A model generated the notes under the pieces. The model was not told where the DNA came from and made no database searches. It was given only the letters and a program-made list of their open reading frames with translations. A program made the position numbers and the translations under genes. Shown here piece by piece: positions 1 to 8,299 of a stretch of 40,620 bases of DNA. Source of the DNA: a virus. The stretch is taken from positions 1-40,620 of the IMG/VR virus record IMGVR_UViG_3300035670_000523; one strand, 5' to 3'. How positions within the stretch are numbered: the first letter of the stretch is position 1; each line of letters opens with the position of its first letter.

Positions 1-1
1 T

Positions 2-193
2 AAGGACTTGGGGGTTGAACGGGGGCTCGTGGATATCGACGATGTAGTAGCAAAACTTGATGAGCTTTACTACGAAAAAAGTATTTACGACGAAGTTGCG
101 GACGCCTGTTTTGCCGTCACGCAACGACCCGAATATCGCTGGGAGCACGTAGCTGCCGGATTCTCCAAAGCCATCGAAGATTTACTGGTCTGA
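2..193 (+). CDS. Glycosyltransferase, C-terminal fragment (runs off left edge)
   Basis: The reading frame is open to the left edge, so only the last 63 residues are present and any start codon inside the window would be artificial. The visible tail has the pattern of the C-terminus of GT-B (group 1) glycosyltransferases: a VDIDDVVAKLDEL helix, a short acidic helix, then a YRWEHVAAGF segment, matching the usual 'xSWxxVA' ending. It stops 3 nt before the next gene, which is also probably glycan-related. The assignment rests on a short tail only; the donor and acceptor cannot be guessed. Confidence 0.55.
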   Translation, partial: KDLGVERGLVDIDDVVAKLDELYYEKSIYDEVADACFAVTQRPEYRWEHVAAGFSKAIEDLLV

Positions 194-196
194 CTC

Positions 197-1276
197 ATGC
201 AATCAACTACACGATTTTTTCACACGCACAGCAGTGTCCTCTTCCCTATTAGACGGGCATCGTCGGGTATACCCAATGTATATACCCAAGCCGAAAAACT
301 AAACGGCATATTTACGCGCATTAACTATGGGCTACCGGAAGGTTCCACAGCAAACTTCAGCCCATCGATTCTTAGACACAACGATAAAACGTATATAGCT
401 TGGAGATCACAACCGGAACCTTTCGGATTTCGGTGGGACAACAATTACTTCTACTTAAACGACAAACCAACTGAAATTTACTTGGGCTTATTGCACGATG
501 ATAAAACAATCGTCGGCGCAAAAAATTTAAGACCTAAAAAACACAGGGCAAGTTACGAAGATCCTCGATTATTTGTAGGTCCGGACAGCGAACTATACGT
601 TCAATTTGTTGCGTCAACATACGCAAGTCGACATAACAAAGGGGGTAAAAATTTCTTTGATAACCCTAAAGTTATCGTTTGTTATATAGATGAACTAGGG
701 GAAGCCATTAGAGCTGCAATACCTCCTATTGGCGGTAATCGCGAAAAAGATAAAACAGAAAAAAACTGGTGCTTTTTTAGCCACGCGGATGAATTACGCT
801 GCCTTTATTCGACAAGACCTTTAGAAATTGAGTGCGAAAAAACCCCAAAAATCACGATTGACTCTACTGTTCTCGACTCAGTAACCGGAGGAGCACCTAC
901 TTTTAATTCTCTCGCGCCTATTGACCTAGGTTATGCTCATCTTGTTTTCTACCATTGGAAACACGTCGCCAGAAAACCTGACGGTAGCAACTATTTGCTG
1001 TACCACTTAAGCGCTTACTTAGTGGATAAAGCTTTTACTAAGATTACGCACGTTATAAATGAGTCTTTATTCTCAGGTTCCCTTGACGATGAACTTATTC
1101 ATTGGACGGATTATGGTGGGACACCTGTATCAAATCAACCCGCTGTAATCCTGCCGTTCGGGGGATATGTAGAGAACACTGAGTTAGTTTTATCCCTAGG
1201 TGTAAATGATGCTTTTATCGGTATTATGCGTTGTCCTCTTGAGTCAGTTATGCGAAAGTTAAGTCCGGTTAATTAG
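197..1276 (+). CDS. GH130-like five-bladed beta-propeller, putative glycan-active protein
   Basis: The 359-residue protein has the signature SYEDPRLFV near residue 120, the hallmark of GH130-type beta-propeller glycosidases and phosphorylases, followed by a KNWCFF / LRCLYSTRPLEI segment that looks like the next propeller blade, and a GGTPV motif late in the chain. No signal peptide is visible. In GH130 the Asp of EDPR is the catalytic acid, so the active site may be intact, but related non-catalytic propellers share this motif. It follows a glycosyltransferase fragment by 3 nt, suggesting a two-gene rightward operon for surface-glycan processing. Its last 4 nt overlap the end of the convergent gene. 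Confidence 0.5.
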   Translation: MQSTTRFFHTHSSVLFPIRRASSGIPNVYTQAEKLNGIFTRINYGLPEGSTANFSPSILRHNDKTYIAWRSQPEPFGFRWDNNYFYLNDKPTEIYLGLLHDDKTIVGAKNLRPKKHRASYEDPRLFVGPDSELYVQFVASTYASRHNKGGKNFFDNPKVIVCYIDELGEAIRAAIPPIGGNREKDKTEKNWCFFSHADELRCLYSTRPLEIECEKTPKITIDSTVLDSVTGGAPTFNSLAPIDLGYAHLVFYHWKHVARKPDGSNYLLYHLSAYLVDKAFTKITHVINESLFSGSLDDELIHWTDYGGTPVSNQPAVILPFGGYVENTELVLSLGVNDAFIGIMRCPLESVMRKLSPVN

Positions 1277-1803
1277 GATTTCTCTTCACGTTCAATGGTC
1301 GACCAAACCAACAATGACGAATCATCTAACAAAGCTTGTATCCCAGGTTGCCCATCGAATGTTTGCATAAGTTCACGCAAACAACGATCTGCCCCGGCTA
1401 ATAAAAGTCCACGTCGATCCAATCCGTCAGAGATGGCACGTACAGCTTGAATGTGTGAGCGAAGTTCTTTCTGCAGCGCGGACAATTTTGTGGCCGCCGT
1501 GGCATGATCTAACATGCCTGTCGCGGTCATATTGCGCACATTATCAATGTCCTGCTTGGTGCCGTCGATTTCTGTTAGAAGAATTTTACGTAGATCTTCT
1601 TTAGGGTACTTTTCTTGAACCCAAGCAGTTAAATCAGAAATACTACCCCGATACCCAGGGTTTAAAAATCGAGCATATAAATACGCCTCAATATCACTAG
1701 TTGCGTTTTTGGCGTAGAAAATAAAAGCGTCTTTTTGCGATTTATCAAGACTATCTAACCACGATGCAACAGTCGTGGAGTCTCCAATTTGAGCTTTTAT
1801 CAT
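1273..1803 (-). CDS. Unknown helical protein, last gene of leftward virion-like block
   Basis: A 176-residue protein of mostly alpha-helical character. The N-terminal part (SWLDSLDKSQKDAFIFYA) and the central acidic/basic helices are compatible with a small terminase or scaffold-like role, but no diagnostic motif is visible, so function is unassigned. The ATG start lies inside the stop of the preceding gene (ATGA, 4-nt overlap), indicating translational coupling with the Ala-rich protein upstream. The stop overlaps the convergent GH130-like gene by 4 nt. Confidence 0.7.
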   Translation of the reverse strand: MIKAQIGDSTTVASWLDSLDKSQKDAFIFYAKNATSDIEAYLYARFLNPGYRGSISDLTAWVQEKYPKEDLRKILLTEIDGTKQDIDNVRNMTATGMLDHATAATKLSALQKELRSHIQAVRAISDGLDRRGLLLAGADRCLRELMQTFDGQPGIQALLDDSSLLVWSTIEREEKS

Positions 1804-2498
1804 GCATATGAACGTTGACCGGCAAGTGCCATACCGGCACCAAATCGCTTGAGGGCTAACTGCCCTTCAATATTCCCGCGTTGCAACGCAAGAGCATTAC
1901 GCGTATCTTCTTGCCGCTCTTTAATTTTTAAATTTGTAGAAGCGATGTTACTAGCTAATTGATTTGACGCACGTTGCGCTTCTGTTGCCATTGTGGCAAA
2001 CGCAGTGGCAGCTGGAGTTAAAAGCTGTGTCTGGCCCTTTAAACCTTCGGTAGCTAATTCTTGAACTCCTTGGGCATACTGACGGGTTAACGCTGCACCT
2101 GTTTCAGGACCCAGCATCTCCATAGACAACTTAGCTTTACCCGCTAAATCTCCCAGCCCAATAGCACTACTCGCAAGCTGCGATGCAATACCTGTTTGAA
2201 GCCCTGCTAAAGACTGTTCTTTTTGTTTGGCGACTTCAAACTGTTGAGAAGCTGCTTCACCAAGGCCGCGTGTTTGCGCGGCGACAGTACCTAAGTACGG
2301 TGCCATGGAGGATGCGAGCTCCATGGCAGCTGAAGTCAAAAGTGTGTTACCGGGAAGTAACTGACCGGCATAAAGACTTGCGTAGTCGTAGACGGCACCC
2401 GGACTAGAAGCCTGAGGCTTAGGAGCAAACAGTGCGCTTCCTATACCCCCCGCAGTGCTAATACCAGCTGCAATAAGAGTGGCTGTTCCCGGATCCAT
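1800..2498 (-). CDS. Ala/Gln-rich putative virion-interior (ejection-type) protein
   Basis: A 232-residue protein opening with a hydrophobic Gly/Ala/Ile stretch (residues 5-25, TATLIAAGISTAGGIG) followed by long, uncharged Ala-, Gln- and Leu-rich helices without enzymatic motifs. This composition is typical of tailed-phage proteins injected with the DNA, such as podovirus internal virion proteins. The inference rests on composition and on three similar neighbours, not on homology. It lies 2 nt downstream of the previous gene and overlaps the next by 4 nt. Confidence 0.65.
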   Translation of the reverse strand: MDPGTATLIAAGISTAGGIGSALFAPKPQASSPGAVYDYASLYAGQLLPGNTLLTSAAMELASSMAPYLGTVAAQTRGLGEAASQQFEVAKQKEQSLAGLQTGIASQLASSAIGLGDLAGKAKLSMEMLGPETGAALTRQYAQGVQELATEGLKGQTQLLTPAATAFATMATEAQRASNQLASNIASTNLKIKERQEDTRNALALQRGNIEGQLALKRFGAGMALAGQRSYA

Positions 2499-2500
2499 AT

Positions 2501-3223
2501 TTACGCGCCTCTAGAAACAAAAGGAGTCATGGCATTTGCAAACGCTTGGTTCATGCCCTGCATTAACCCTTGGTTTGGCACCATAGCTAACGCAATAGTC
2601 TGACCGAACGCTAATGCTTGACGCGAATTAGCCTCAATTCGAGCACGCTCTAAATCACGCCACGCTTGTATATTTTGAACTTCAAGTTGACGCCGAGTAT
2701 TTTCACGACTTTGCTCAAGAGATAACGCTTGTGTTACTAATGACCTCTTTATAAACTCAGCTGTATCTTGTGCCCCGAGCTTTGCCCGAAGTTCAGGATT
2801 TAAGGTTAACTCACGAAGAATTTTGTTGTACTCATCAATCTCAGGATCTGTCTTTTGTGCCCCAGGTTTCTGAGAGGGTTGCCCCGTAGACGTAGGTGTC
2901 TCTTGTCCCCGTTGATCTGCTTGTTGGCGATCCATTGCATCTTTATTTTTTAAATTTTTTTGTAACTCGCGGAAGTACGCTTGCTCCATGCGATCACCCG
3001 ATGCTCGCTCAACGGGAATATTGGCTAAAGCACCCGGCGTTTGGAACCCGTAATTCTTACCTGTGTAATACTGTGTACCGATCGGTATAGTACGCTCTTC
3101 GCCCACGGTGGGCATAGGTTTCGATTGCTGCATAAGGGCACTAGCACTCGCTAATGCTTCTAAGGGGTTAGTACGATCAAAAGGGTTAACAGGAGCCGCG
3201 AGAGGAAAGAAGGAACTTGTCAT
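2501..3223 (-). CDS. Putative virion protein with Q/P-rich linker
   Basis: A 240-residue protein with a Pro/Ala N-terminus, a low-complexity Gln/Pro/Thr linker around residues 95-130, and a C-terminal helical part ending in a Met/Ala/Gln-rich tail. No catalytic motif is visible. A longer TTG start exists, but the ATG at 3223 has a GAGGAG Shine-Dalgarno 7 nt upstream, so MTSSFF is chosen as the N-terminus. The neighbouring long virion-like gene at 17.6 kb begins with the similar MTSSYF. Confidence 0.65.
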   Translation of the reverse strand: MTSSFFPLAAPVNPFDRTNPLEALASASALMQQSKPMPTVGEERTIPIGTQYYTGKNYGFQTPGALANIPVERASGDRMEQAYFRELQKNLKNKDAMDRQQADQRGQETPTSTGQPSQKPGAQKTDPEIDEYNKILRELTLNPELRAKLGAQDTAEFIKRSLVTQALSLEQSRENTRRQLEVQNIQAWRDLERARIEANSRQALAFGQTIALAMVPNQGLMQGMNQAFANAMTPFVSRGA

Positions 3224-3230
3224 TTTTTGT

Positions 3231-3236
3231 CTCCTC
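3231..3236 (-). promoter_or_regulatory. Shine-Dalgarno GAGGAG
   Basis: GAGGAG lies 7 nt upstream of the ATG at 3223 and overlaps the stop of the upstream gene. It decides the start of the 240-residue protein against a TTG 15 nt upstream. It is one of the few canonical ribosome binding sites in this window. Confidence 0.75.
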
Positions 3237-3894
3237 AAATGGCTCGGGCTAGTTCAGCAAGAGCAGTGTTATTTTCATAACGCTCCCTCGCAACCACATC
3301 TTTAATAGCTTGATTTAACAAGTTAGAGGCAGTTCCGTAACTAGATTCTACACGTTGACGCTGGACGTCGCCCAGGGATCGCTCACGCTGAGCAGAAACT
3401 TGAGCCTCAGAAGCTAAACGTTGTTTCTCTATTTCAGCCTGACGAGCAATTTCTGCAATTTGAACGTCAAACCCACGCTGGGCTTCAATCTCCTGAATTT
3501 TGCGCTCTGTGGCGCCCCCCAGCTCACGTTCTTTTGTTTGAGAATACGCTGCAATAACCGAGGCTGGGTCTAATTCGGGTAATTCCTCACCACCAACAAA
3601 CTGAGATAAAAAATTTAATTGTCTACGACGCTGGTTTTCGCTAACAACCCACTGATAAATAGATAGTTGTTCGGAACTCGTCGTTAAAAATCCTTTTCCA
3701 GCTGGTGCAGCAGATGCTGCAGCACCAGGTACAACTGGCGTGAACAGTCGATCAGATAATTGATCCGCAGCAATTTGCGTGGCCAAAGCACCTGCGAGAC
3801 CACCGGCAACATTAGCTCCTTGTCTCATCGCTCCGCCGACCATGCTGGCGCCTCCTTTTAGAGCGCTTCCTAAACCAGCTACTACAGGATTCAC
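3235..3894 (-). CDS. Coiled-coil putative virion-interior protein
   Basis: A 219-residue protein with a Gly/Ala-rich N-terminal third (residues 1-65, rich in GG and AGAL steps) followed by a long charged coiled coil (about residues 105-200, rich in Glu, Arg and Gln, e.g. EIEAQRGFDVQIAEIARQ). It starts with GTG 3 nt after the upstream stop. Composition again suggests an ejected or internal virion protein; no enzymatic motif is visible. Confidence 0.65.
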   Translation of the reverse strand: MNPVVAGLGSALKGGASMVGGAMRQGANVAGGLAGALATQIAADQLSDRLFTPVVPGAAASAAPAGKGFLTTSSEQLSIYQWVVSENQRRRQLNFLSQFVGGEELPELDPASVIAAYSQTKERELGGATERKIQEIEAQRGFDVQIAEIARQAEIEKQRLASEAQVSAQRERSLGDVQRQRVESSYGTASNLLNQAIKDVVARERYENNTALAELARAI

Positions 3895-3896
3895 AA

Positions 3897-4130
3897 CTAA
3901 TAACCAGCAGGGTTATCGTAAGAGGTGCCTGATAAAGGCTTCTTTTTATAGTTTACATCTTCTTCCGAAGCCTGCGGCATTACGCCCAGTAATTGTTGTT
4001 TTTCTGAAGGTAATGCAGCAGTTTGTGGAAAATTAGATGCAATATATAATTCCAAGAAACTAGACGGATTCAACAAAGGAGCCGTCTTTCGAACGTCACG
4101 CTCTCGTAGTTGTTCTTCCCTAAATGTCAC
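3897..4130 (-). CDS. Small unknown protein in virion-like block
   Basis: A 77-residue protein (MTFREEQLRERDVRK...) starting with GTG 2 nt after the upstream stop and ending 2 nt before the next start. The tight packing supports it as part of the leftward operon. No recognisable domain. Confidence 0.6.
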   Translation of the reverse strand: MTFREEQLRERDVRKTAPLLNPSSFLELYIASNFPQTAALPSEKQQLLGVMPQASEEDVNYKKKPLSGTSYDNPAGY

Positions 4131-4132
4131 GA

Positions 4133-4636
4133 TTATCCGAGCTCCTGGTAACGAACAGAAGCAGGAATGGTCGAACTACTCGGAGCATTCAAAACGGAAT
4201 ACTGACCACCATAATTAGGAAGATCGTACTCAAGAGGGCGTTGCTGGCTTAAATATTCACCCCCATACTCAGCATCAGCATTAATATTCTGTAAAAAGTC
4301 CATGAACATCGCCATTATCTGGGGGTTATTAGCAATTAACATCATCAAATCAATAACTTCTTGCTCATCCGACTCATTAACCACACCGGCTTGTAACCGC
4401 CTGTTTAATTGAATACGAGCTTCAGGCTGAGTATTCGCTGGATAAGCATTTAGTGATCGCGTCGGACTTGTGATCATTCCTTCAGCTTCGCGCCCGGGCA
4501 TGGGAGGAGCGGCTTTATAAAAATTTTTTAAAATAACCGAAGTCATTGGTGTAGCCGCCGCACGCTCAGCCGGTGTCTGAGGACAAGGAAGCCCAACAAT
4601 ACGAGCCGCTAATTCATAGTCCTGAGGAGAGAACAC
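4133..4636 (-). CDS. Unknown protein in virion-like block
   Basis: A 167-residue protein with a Met-rich hydrophobic helix near residues 90-115 (VIDLMMLIANNPQIMAMFMD) and Pro/Tyr-rich flanks. It starts inside the end of the HTH gene (23-nt overlap), so the two are probably co-translated. No family recognised; likely structural from its neighbours. Confidence 0.65.
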   Translation of the reverse strand: MFSPQDYELAARIVGLPCPQTPAERAAATPMTSVILKNFYKAAPPMPGREAEGMITSPTRSLNAYPANTQPEARIQLNRRLQAGVVNESDEQEVIDLMMLIANNPQIMAMFMDFLQNINADAEYGGEYLSQQRPLEYDLPNYGGQYSVLNAPSSSTIPASVRYQELG

Positions 4637-4898
4637 CGGAACACACCATTACTTCTAGTTCTAGTTTAGAGGTAATCTCTAAAATATCGCCAGGTTGGAT
4701 CTGAAGTCCTAAGCAAATCCGCTCCAGTACATCCGGAGATGGAATGTAATCCTGATCCGTATAAATTTTACGGGTAGTAGTAGGTGAAAGTTTAGTTAAC
4801 TTACTTAACTTAAAAGATGATAAACCGCGAGAATCTAGAACGTCTCTAAGACGATTAATCAATCGACCGCAGCTGGGATAAGAAGAATAAAACGGCAT
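4614..4898 (-). CDS. XRE/Cro-C1-type helix-turn-helix regulator
   Basis: A 94-residue protein with a helix-turn-helix of the Cro/C1 type spanning about residues 12-75: LRDVLDSRGLSSFKLSKLTKL (helices 1-2), then the recognition helix SPTTTRKIY, then a PSPDVLERICLGLQIQPGDILEI tail, which is the standard ending of this fold. It should bind DNA as a transcription regulator. It opens the leftward virion-like block and overlaps the next gene by 23 nt. The short Cys-containing N- and C-terminal extensions are unusual. Confidence 0.75.
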   Translation of the reverse strand: MPFYSSYPSCGRLINRLRDVLDSRGLSSFKLSKLTKLSPTTTRKIYTDQDYIPSPDVLERICLGLQIQPGDILEITSKLELEVMVCSGVLSSGL

Positions 4899-4921
4899 TC
4901 CCCTACCAATATGTTGAGCTA

Positions 4922-5257
4922 CTACTCCAGATCATAATCCTTAATCAAATAAGATTTGTCAAATCCGCTCTCTCGAATTAAATAATTGCAACTTGCTGCA
5001 GATAAACGATACCATTGTTTTTTGTCTATGCCACGCAATGCCGCCATTTTATCTATATTGCAAACAATAGGTCTATTTTCGTAAACAGAACATTTATTAT
5101 CTATGAGCATTTTACAAGCACCGTTTTCATCCGTCTCATAAGGAAACGCATCCAACGCAGCTCGTATTAAAGGATCTTTCCATTGATCTTTATTAGCGAG
5201 TGCGGTTGCGACTAAGCGACAACACAGACCACATTGAGTACAAGGAAAATCTGACAT
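4922..5257 (-). CDS. YkgJ-type CxxCxxCC metal-binding protein
   Basis: A 111-residue protein with CTQCGLCC at residues 6-13, a Cys at about 48, and CSVYENRPIVC at about 55-65, the arrangement of the YkgJ (Zn/Fe-chelating) family. These Cys residues are thought to bind an Fe-S cluster or zinc; the biochemical role is generally unknown. The family has been seen in cyanophages and bacteria near glycosylation genes. It sits 1 nt downstream of the glycosyltransferase gene and is likely co-transcribed with it. Confidence 0.75.
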   Translation of the reverse strand: MSDFPCTQCGLCCRLVATALANKDQWKDPLIRAALDAFPYETDENGACKMLIDNKCSVYENRPIVCNIDKMAALRGIDKKQWYRLSAASCNYLIRESGFDKSYLIKDYDLE

Positions 5258-5258
5258 T

Positions 5259-6026
5259 CTAAAAACCTAAATTTTTACTACGGACAAAATGAAGGTCATA
5301 TGTTGTGAAGTCAATAGGAAGTGTTGGATTATTAAAAGGTGTTTTATATACCTCACCTTCAACGTGGGCTTGCCACGCTGGATTCCACTTAGCGTGTAGA
5401 TACTGTTTATTCATCTCATGCGCATAATGAATTCCTTGCGCTAGGTCTGGTTCACTTCTCCACGTCTGCGAACCATCTTTATAGTCCCCTGATGTTTCAC
5501 CGTGGTAATACGGGAGACCAACAGACATACAACGTTTTAGTTCCTTGTGTTTAAAACGCATTCCGTAGTCCATATCTTCGCAGTACGCCGGATATAAATT
5601 TTCATCAAACAAACCGTACTGCTGCACTACCCAGTCCTTTAGAAGGAAAAAATCCCAGCTTCCGTTGTCTCCGTGGACGATACCTATTTCTGCATCCTGC
5701 GCGTTCTCCACAGCTTTTGCCAGAAACCCTGGCGTGTACATAAGGTCGTGGTTTGTTATGATCCAATACGGCGCATTCATAAAGGACTTGATAATTAAGT
5801 TCCAAGCCCCAGAGCAGCCGTAGTTTGACGGCATGTGCGTAACAACCACCCGCTTTACATATTTGTGTGGTACTTTTGTAAGTAAGTCAAGCTCCTCCGT
5901 AATCTGGTTGCGTCCGTTGTTATTGAATACGACAAAGGTATCTACAGGATAATCAATACTGTAAAATAAACGATACACCCAATGAGGAGCATTTACGACC
6001 GCTGTGCCTAATACAGGTATAGTCAT
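5259..6026 (-). CDS. GT-A (family 2-like) glycosyltransferase
   Basis: A 255-residue soluble protein with the fold order of GT2 enzymes: an N-terminal nucleotide-binding part (FVVFNNNGRN near 35), GCSGAWNLII around 70, TNHDLMYTPGF near 92 with a plausible DxD-like metal site, and a CEDMDYGMRFK segment near 150 carrying the catalytic acidic pair. It should transfer a sugar from a nucleotide donor, perhaps onto a virion or host surface glycan. It is divergent from the methyltransferase gene and shares a 45-nt intergenic region with it. Confidence 0.7.
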   Translation of the reverse strand: MTIPVLGTAVVNAPHWVYRLFYSIDYPVDTFVVFNNNGRNQITEELDLLTKVPHKYVKRVVVTHMPSNYGCSGAWNLIIKSFMNAPYWIITNHDLMYTPGFLAKAVENAQDAEIGIVHGDNGSWDFFLLKDWVVQQYGLFDENLYPAYCEDMDYGMRFKHKELKRCMSVGLPYYHGETSGDYKDGSQTWRSEPDLAQGIHYAHEMNKQYLHAKWNPAWQAHVEGEVYKTPFNNPTLPIDFTTYDLHFVRSKNLGF

Positions 6027-6071
6027 TCTTGACCGTGGCTGTTATCATATTAGCACTAATCCTAAACTTGA

Positions 6072-6788
6072 GTGGCGACTTACTTCTGGGGTCCGGAGAA
6101 GCGACTAATCGTTCCCACACCAGACCTCGCATTTTTAATGCACGACGATGACTCTGGCCGCTGTCAGATGCACCAAGTTGGTGTCCCTGAAGTGCCGATT
6201 ATTAATTGGGCTGCTCAGACTTTCGGCGACAAAGAAAAAATCTTCATAGACTGTGGCGCACATATGGGCGCGTACTCAGTATTACTAGCGGACTACTTCA
6301 AAGAAGTTCATGCTTTTGAAGCCCAGCGTCGTACGTTTCAACAACTCTGTGGCAATCTATTTATCAACGAAAAAACAAACGTTTACCCATACCACCGCGC
6401 TGTAACCGATCCAGCAGGTGCGAACCAAACCAAAACTCTTTACGTTGTGTCCGAAGACGGTGGAGGTACAACTTTAAATAAACCGCCTTGTGTCAAAGTT
6501 CTTAGCGAAGAGATTACAAAGACACGCACCCTCGATCAGTACCACTTCAACAATGTCGGGCTGATCAAACTAGACATTGAAGGGAACGAACTTAAAGCTC
6601 TTAAAGGCGCAATGTACACATTGACCCGCAATAAATTCCCGCCCCTGATCTTCGAAGCTAATAATGACTCTCATTACGAAACCGAAAAACAAAAGCTTTT
6701 CAGTTATATAAAATCTTTAAAATACGAAATCGGGGAGATTCACCCATTTGACAATATGTTTGCCGCAATCAACACAAGCAACACCTAA
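6072..6788 (+). CDS. FkbM-family SAM-dependent methyltransferase
   Basis: A 238-residue protein with the FkbM motifs: FIDCGAHMGAYSVLLA (SAM motif I, about residues 57-72), VHAFEAQRRTFQQL (motif II), and LIKLDIEGNELKALKGA near 165, the FkbM signature. FkbM enzymes O-methylate sugars or small molecules, so a role in capping or masking a glycan with the neighbouring glycosyltransferase is plausible. It starts with GTG. It is the only rightward gene between 1.3 and 7.3 kb and faces the deaminase gene tail to tail. Confidence 0.8.
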   Translation: MATYFWGPEKRLIVPTPDLAFLMHDDDSGRCQMHQVGVPEVPIINWAAQTFGDKEKIFIDCGAHMGAYSVLLADYFKEVHAFEAQRRTFQQLCGNLFINEKTNVYPYHRAVTDPAGANQTKTLYVVSEDGGGTTLNKPPCVKVLSEEITKTRTLDQYHFNNVGLIKLDIEGNELKALKGAMYTLTRNKFPPLIFEANNDSHYETEKQKLFSYIKSLKYEIGEIHPFDNMFAAINTSNT

Positions 6789-6831
6789 CGCGTTCTGGCA
6801 CCACCAGGCAGCGCAACCTCACAAGGCGGGT

Positions 6832-7266
6832 TTAATCAGACAATAAAACAAGATCAACTTCTGCCTCTTTGAGCATCTCCACGGATGCTGTAAAGCTTTC
6901 GTACCAACGGTCCGGAATCGGTGTGTTTGGAGTAACGATACGACGTACACCGGTTTGAATTAACAATGTGCAACAGTTGGCACAAGGTAAAAAAGGCCAA
7001 ATATAAACCGTGGAAGCCTCCAAACTGACGCCGTGCTTAGAGCACTGAGCGACAATATTTGCTTCAGCGTGTACCGTACGTAAGAGTTTTTCTTTGCGGT
7101 CAAGTAAACGGCCCGGTAGATCTGCAACCCCACGTGGGAATCCGTTGTATCCCGTAGCTAATATTCGCCGTTCGCGAACAGCGACTGCGCCAACTTGCGT
7201 CGATGGATCTTTACTCCATGTAGAGATATGTCTGGCTAATTCTAAAAATCGTTTGTCCCAGGACAT
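6832..7266 (-). CDS. Deoxycytidylate (dCMP) deaminase
   Basis: A 144-residue protein with the cytidine/deoxycytidylate deaminase zinc site: HAEAN near residue 83 (His ligand and catalytic Glu) and PCANC near 106 (two Cys ligands), plus the upstream DPSTQVGAV and GYNGFPRG motifs of dCMP deaminases. It converts dCMP to dUMP, feeding thymidylate synthesis for phage DNA replication. Length and motif spacing match the family (ComEB/phage-type), and the active site appears intact. The ATG start is clear. Confidence 0.9.
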   Translation of the reverse strand: MSWDKRFLELARHISTWSKDPSTQVGAVAVRERRILATGYNGFPRGVADLPGRLLDRKEKLLRTVHAEANIVAQCSKHGVSLEASTVYIWPFLPCANCCTLLIQTGVRRIVTPNTPIPDRWYESFTASVEMLKEAEVDLVLLSD

Positions 7267-7294
7267 AAAATAAAGTAAATAGGGTAGTCGCTAC

Positions 7295-8074
7295 GTGAAT
7301 CCTCTAGAGGTTTTAAATCGTTTAAGAGCTAATGTACCATCGCCTGTACAACGCTTTGCAGGTCAAGTGTGGAACAAAATCCCCACTGCGATAAACCCTT
7401 TTAAAACAAGGCAACCTACAACAGCACTCGGAAGACTCGGTAAAGGATTTAACCCATTAAATCCTGCTAATGCCTTATCGATTGCTGCAACTGAAGCGGC
7501 AATGGCCATTGCTGGAAAAACTCTTCCCCCAGAGGATAGAGCACGTGTAGAGTATATGACCTTAGGACCCAAGATAGGGCTCTTTTTAAACGCGTTGGAT
7601 GCGGGGTCTGCTGGTGTTAGTCCAGAGCGTGAGCGCCAATTAATCGAAGAATCCGAGCGGTATTTTGCTCAGCGTTCACAACCAGGGGGAATGCAAGCAG
7701 CACCAACAACAAGAGGCCCCCGCGTGGATACTTCGACAACACAAGCTCAGTTTTACACCCCTACTCCGCAGCAATCCGCCCGTGTTGTGCCTGTAGTTGC
7801 TGCCGCTCCTCCTACACCAAGACCCTTAAGCACTCAGGTTCTTGAAGCTGCTAAGTCAGAGTTTGCTGCGCCCACGGGGGTTTCGTTGTCTGATTTCTAT
7901 CAAGCTCAAGAACAACTAGGTCGCGAAATGGTAGCATCCGGTGCTCTACAGCAACGTATGCAAGAAACGAACCTAACAGGAGATGCTCTCGCTGAATGGG
8001 CGCGGGCTAACCCTGCTTTGGCTTACAGAGAAATTATTAAACGACAAAAACAACCTATACCAAGTGTCGACTAA
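7295..8074 (+). CDS. Putative virion-associated protein, Pro/Ala-rich
   Basis: A 259-residue protein, GTG start. The first 80 residues are basic and helical with an Ala/Met stretch (ALSIAATEAAMAIAG). Residues 120-190 form a low-complexity Pro/Thr/Gln/Ala linker, and the C-terminus is helical. No catalytic motif. Composition resembles the other virion-like proteins here, but this gene is rightward and alone, divergent from the deaminase. Its last 20 nt overlap the small convergent gene. Confidence 0.6.
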   Translation: MNPLEVLNRLRANVPSPVQRFAGQVWNKIPTAINPFKTRQPTTALGRLGKGFNPLNPANALSIAATEAAMAIAGKTLPPEDRARVEYMTLGPKIGLFLNALDAGSAGVSPERERQLIEESERYFAQRSQPGGMQAAPTTRGPRVDTSTTQAQFYTPTPQQSARVVPVVAAAPPTPRPLSTQVLEAAKSEFAAPTGVSLSDFYQAQEQLGREMVASGALQQRMQETNLTGDALAEWARANPALAYREIIKRQKQPIPSVD

Positions 8075-8282
8075 TATTATGACGTACAAGATCTCTGTGT
8101 ACCCTATTAGCGTGCTCAGCTTCGTTACGCAGATGCCAAGTCTGAATAGAAGGGCCGCACGAGTTTTCTAAGTACTCAGCAAATATTTTAATCAAAGCAG
8201 TTATTTGAACAGAGCTTAGCTCCGACAGATAGTTTTCTTGAGCAAGAGTTGCCCACAAGGGGGCTTGAGTTTCAGTATTCAT
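8055..8282 (-). CDS. Small unknown protein (MNTETQ)
   Basis: A 75-residue protein with ATG start. Its first residues (MNTETQAP) resemble those of the cupin just upstream (MNTENQTD), suggesting a shared leader or a duplicated 5' end. Otherwise it is helical and polar with no recognised domain. Confidence 0.5.
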   Translation of the reverse strand: MNTETQAPLWATLAQENYLSELSSVQITALIKIFAEYLENSCGPSIQTWHLRNEAEHANRVHRDLVRHNISRHLV

Positions 8283-8299
8283 AGGAATTTAAAATTAAC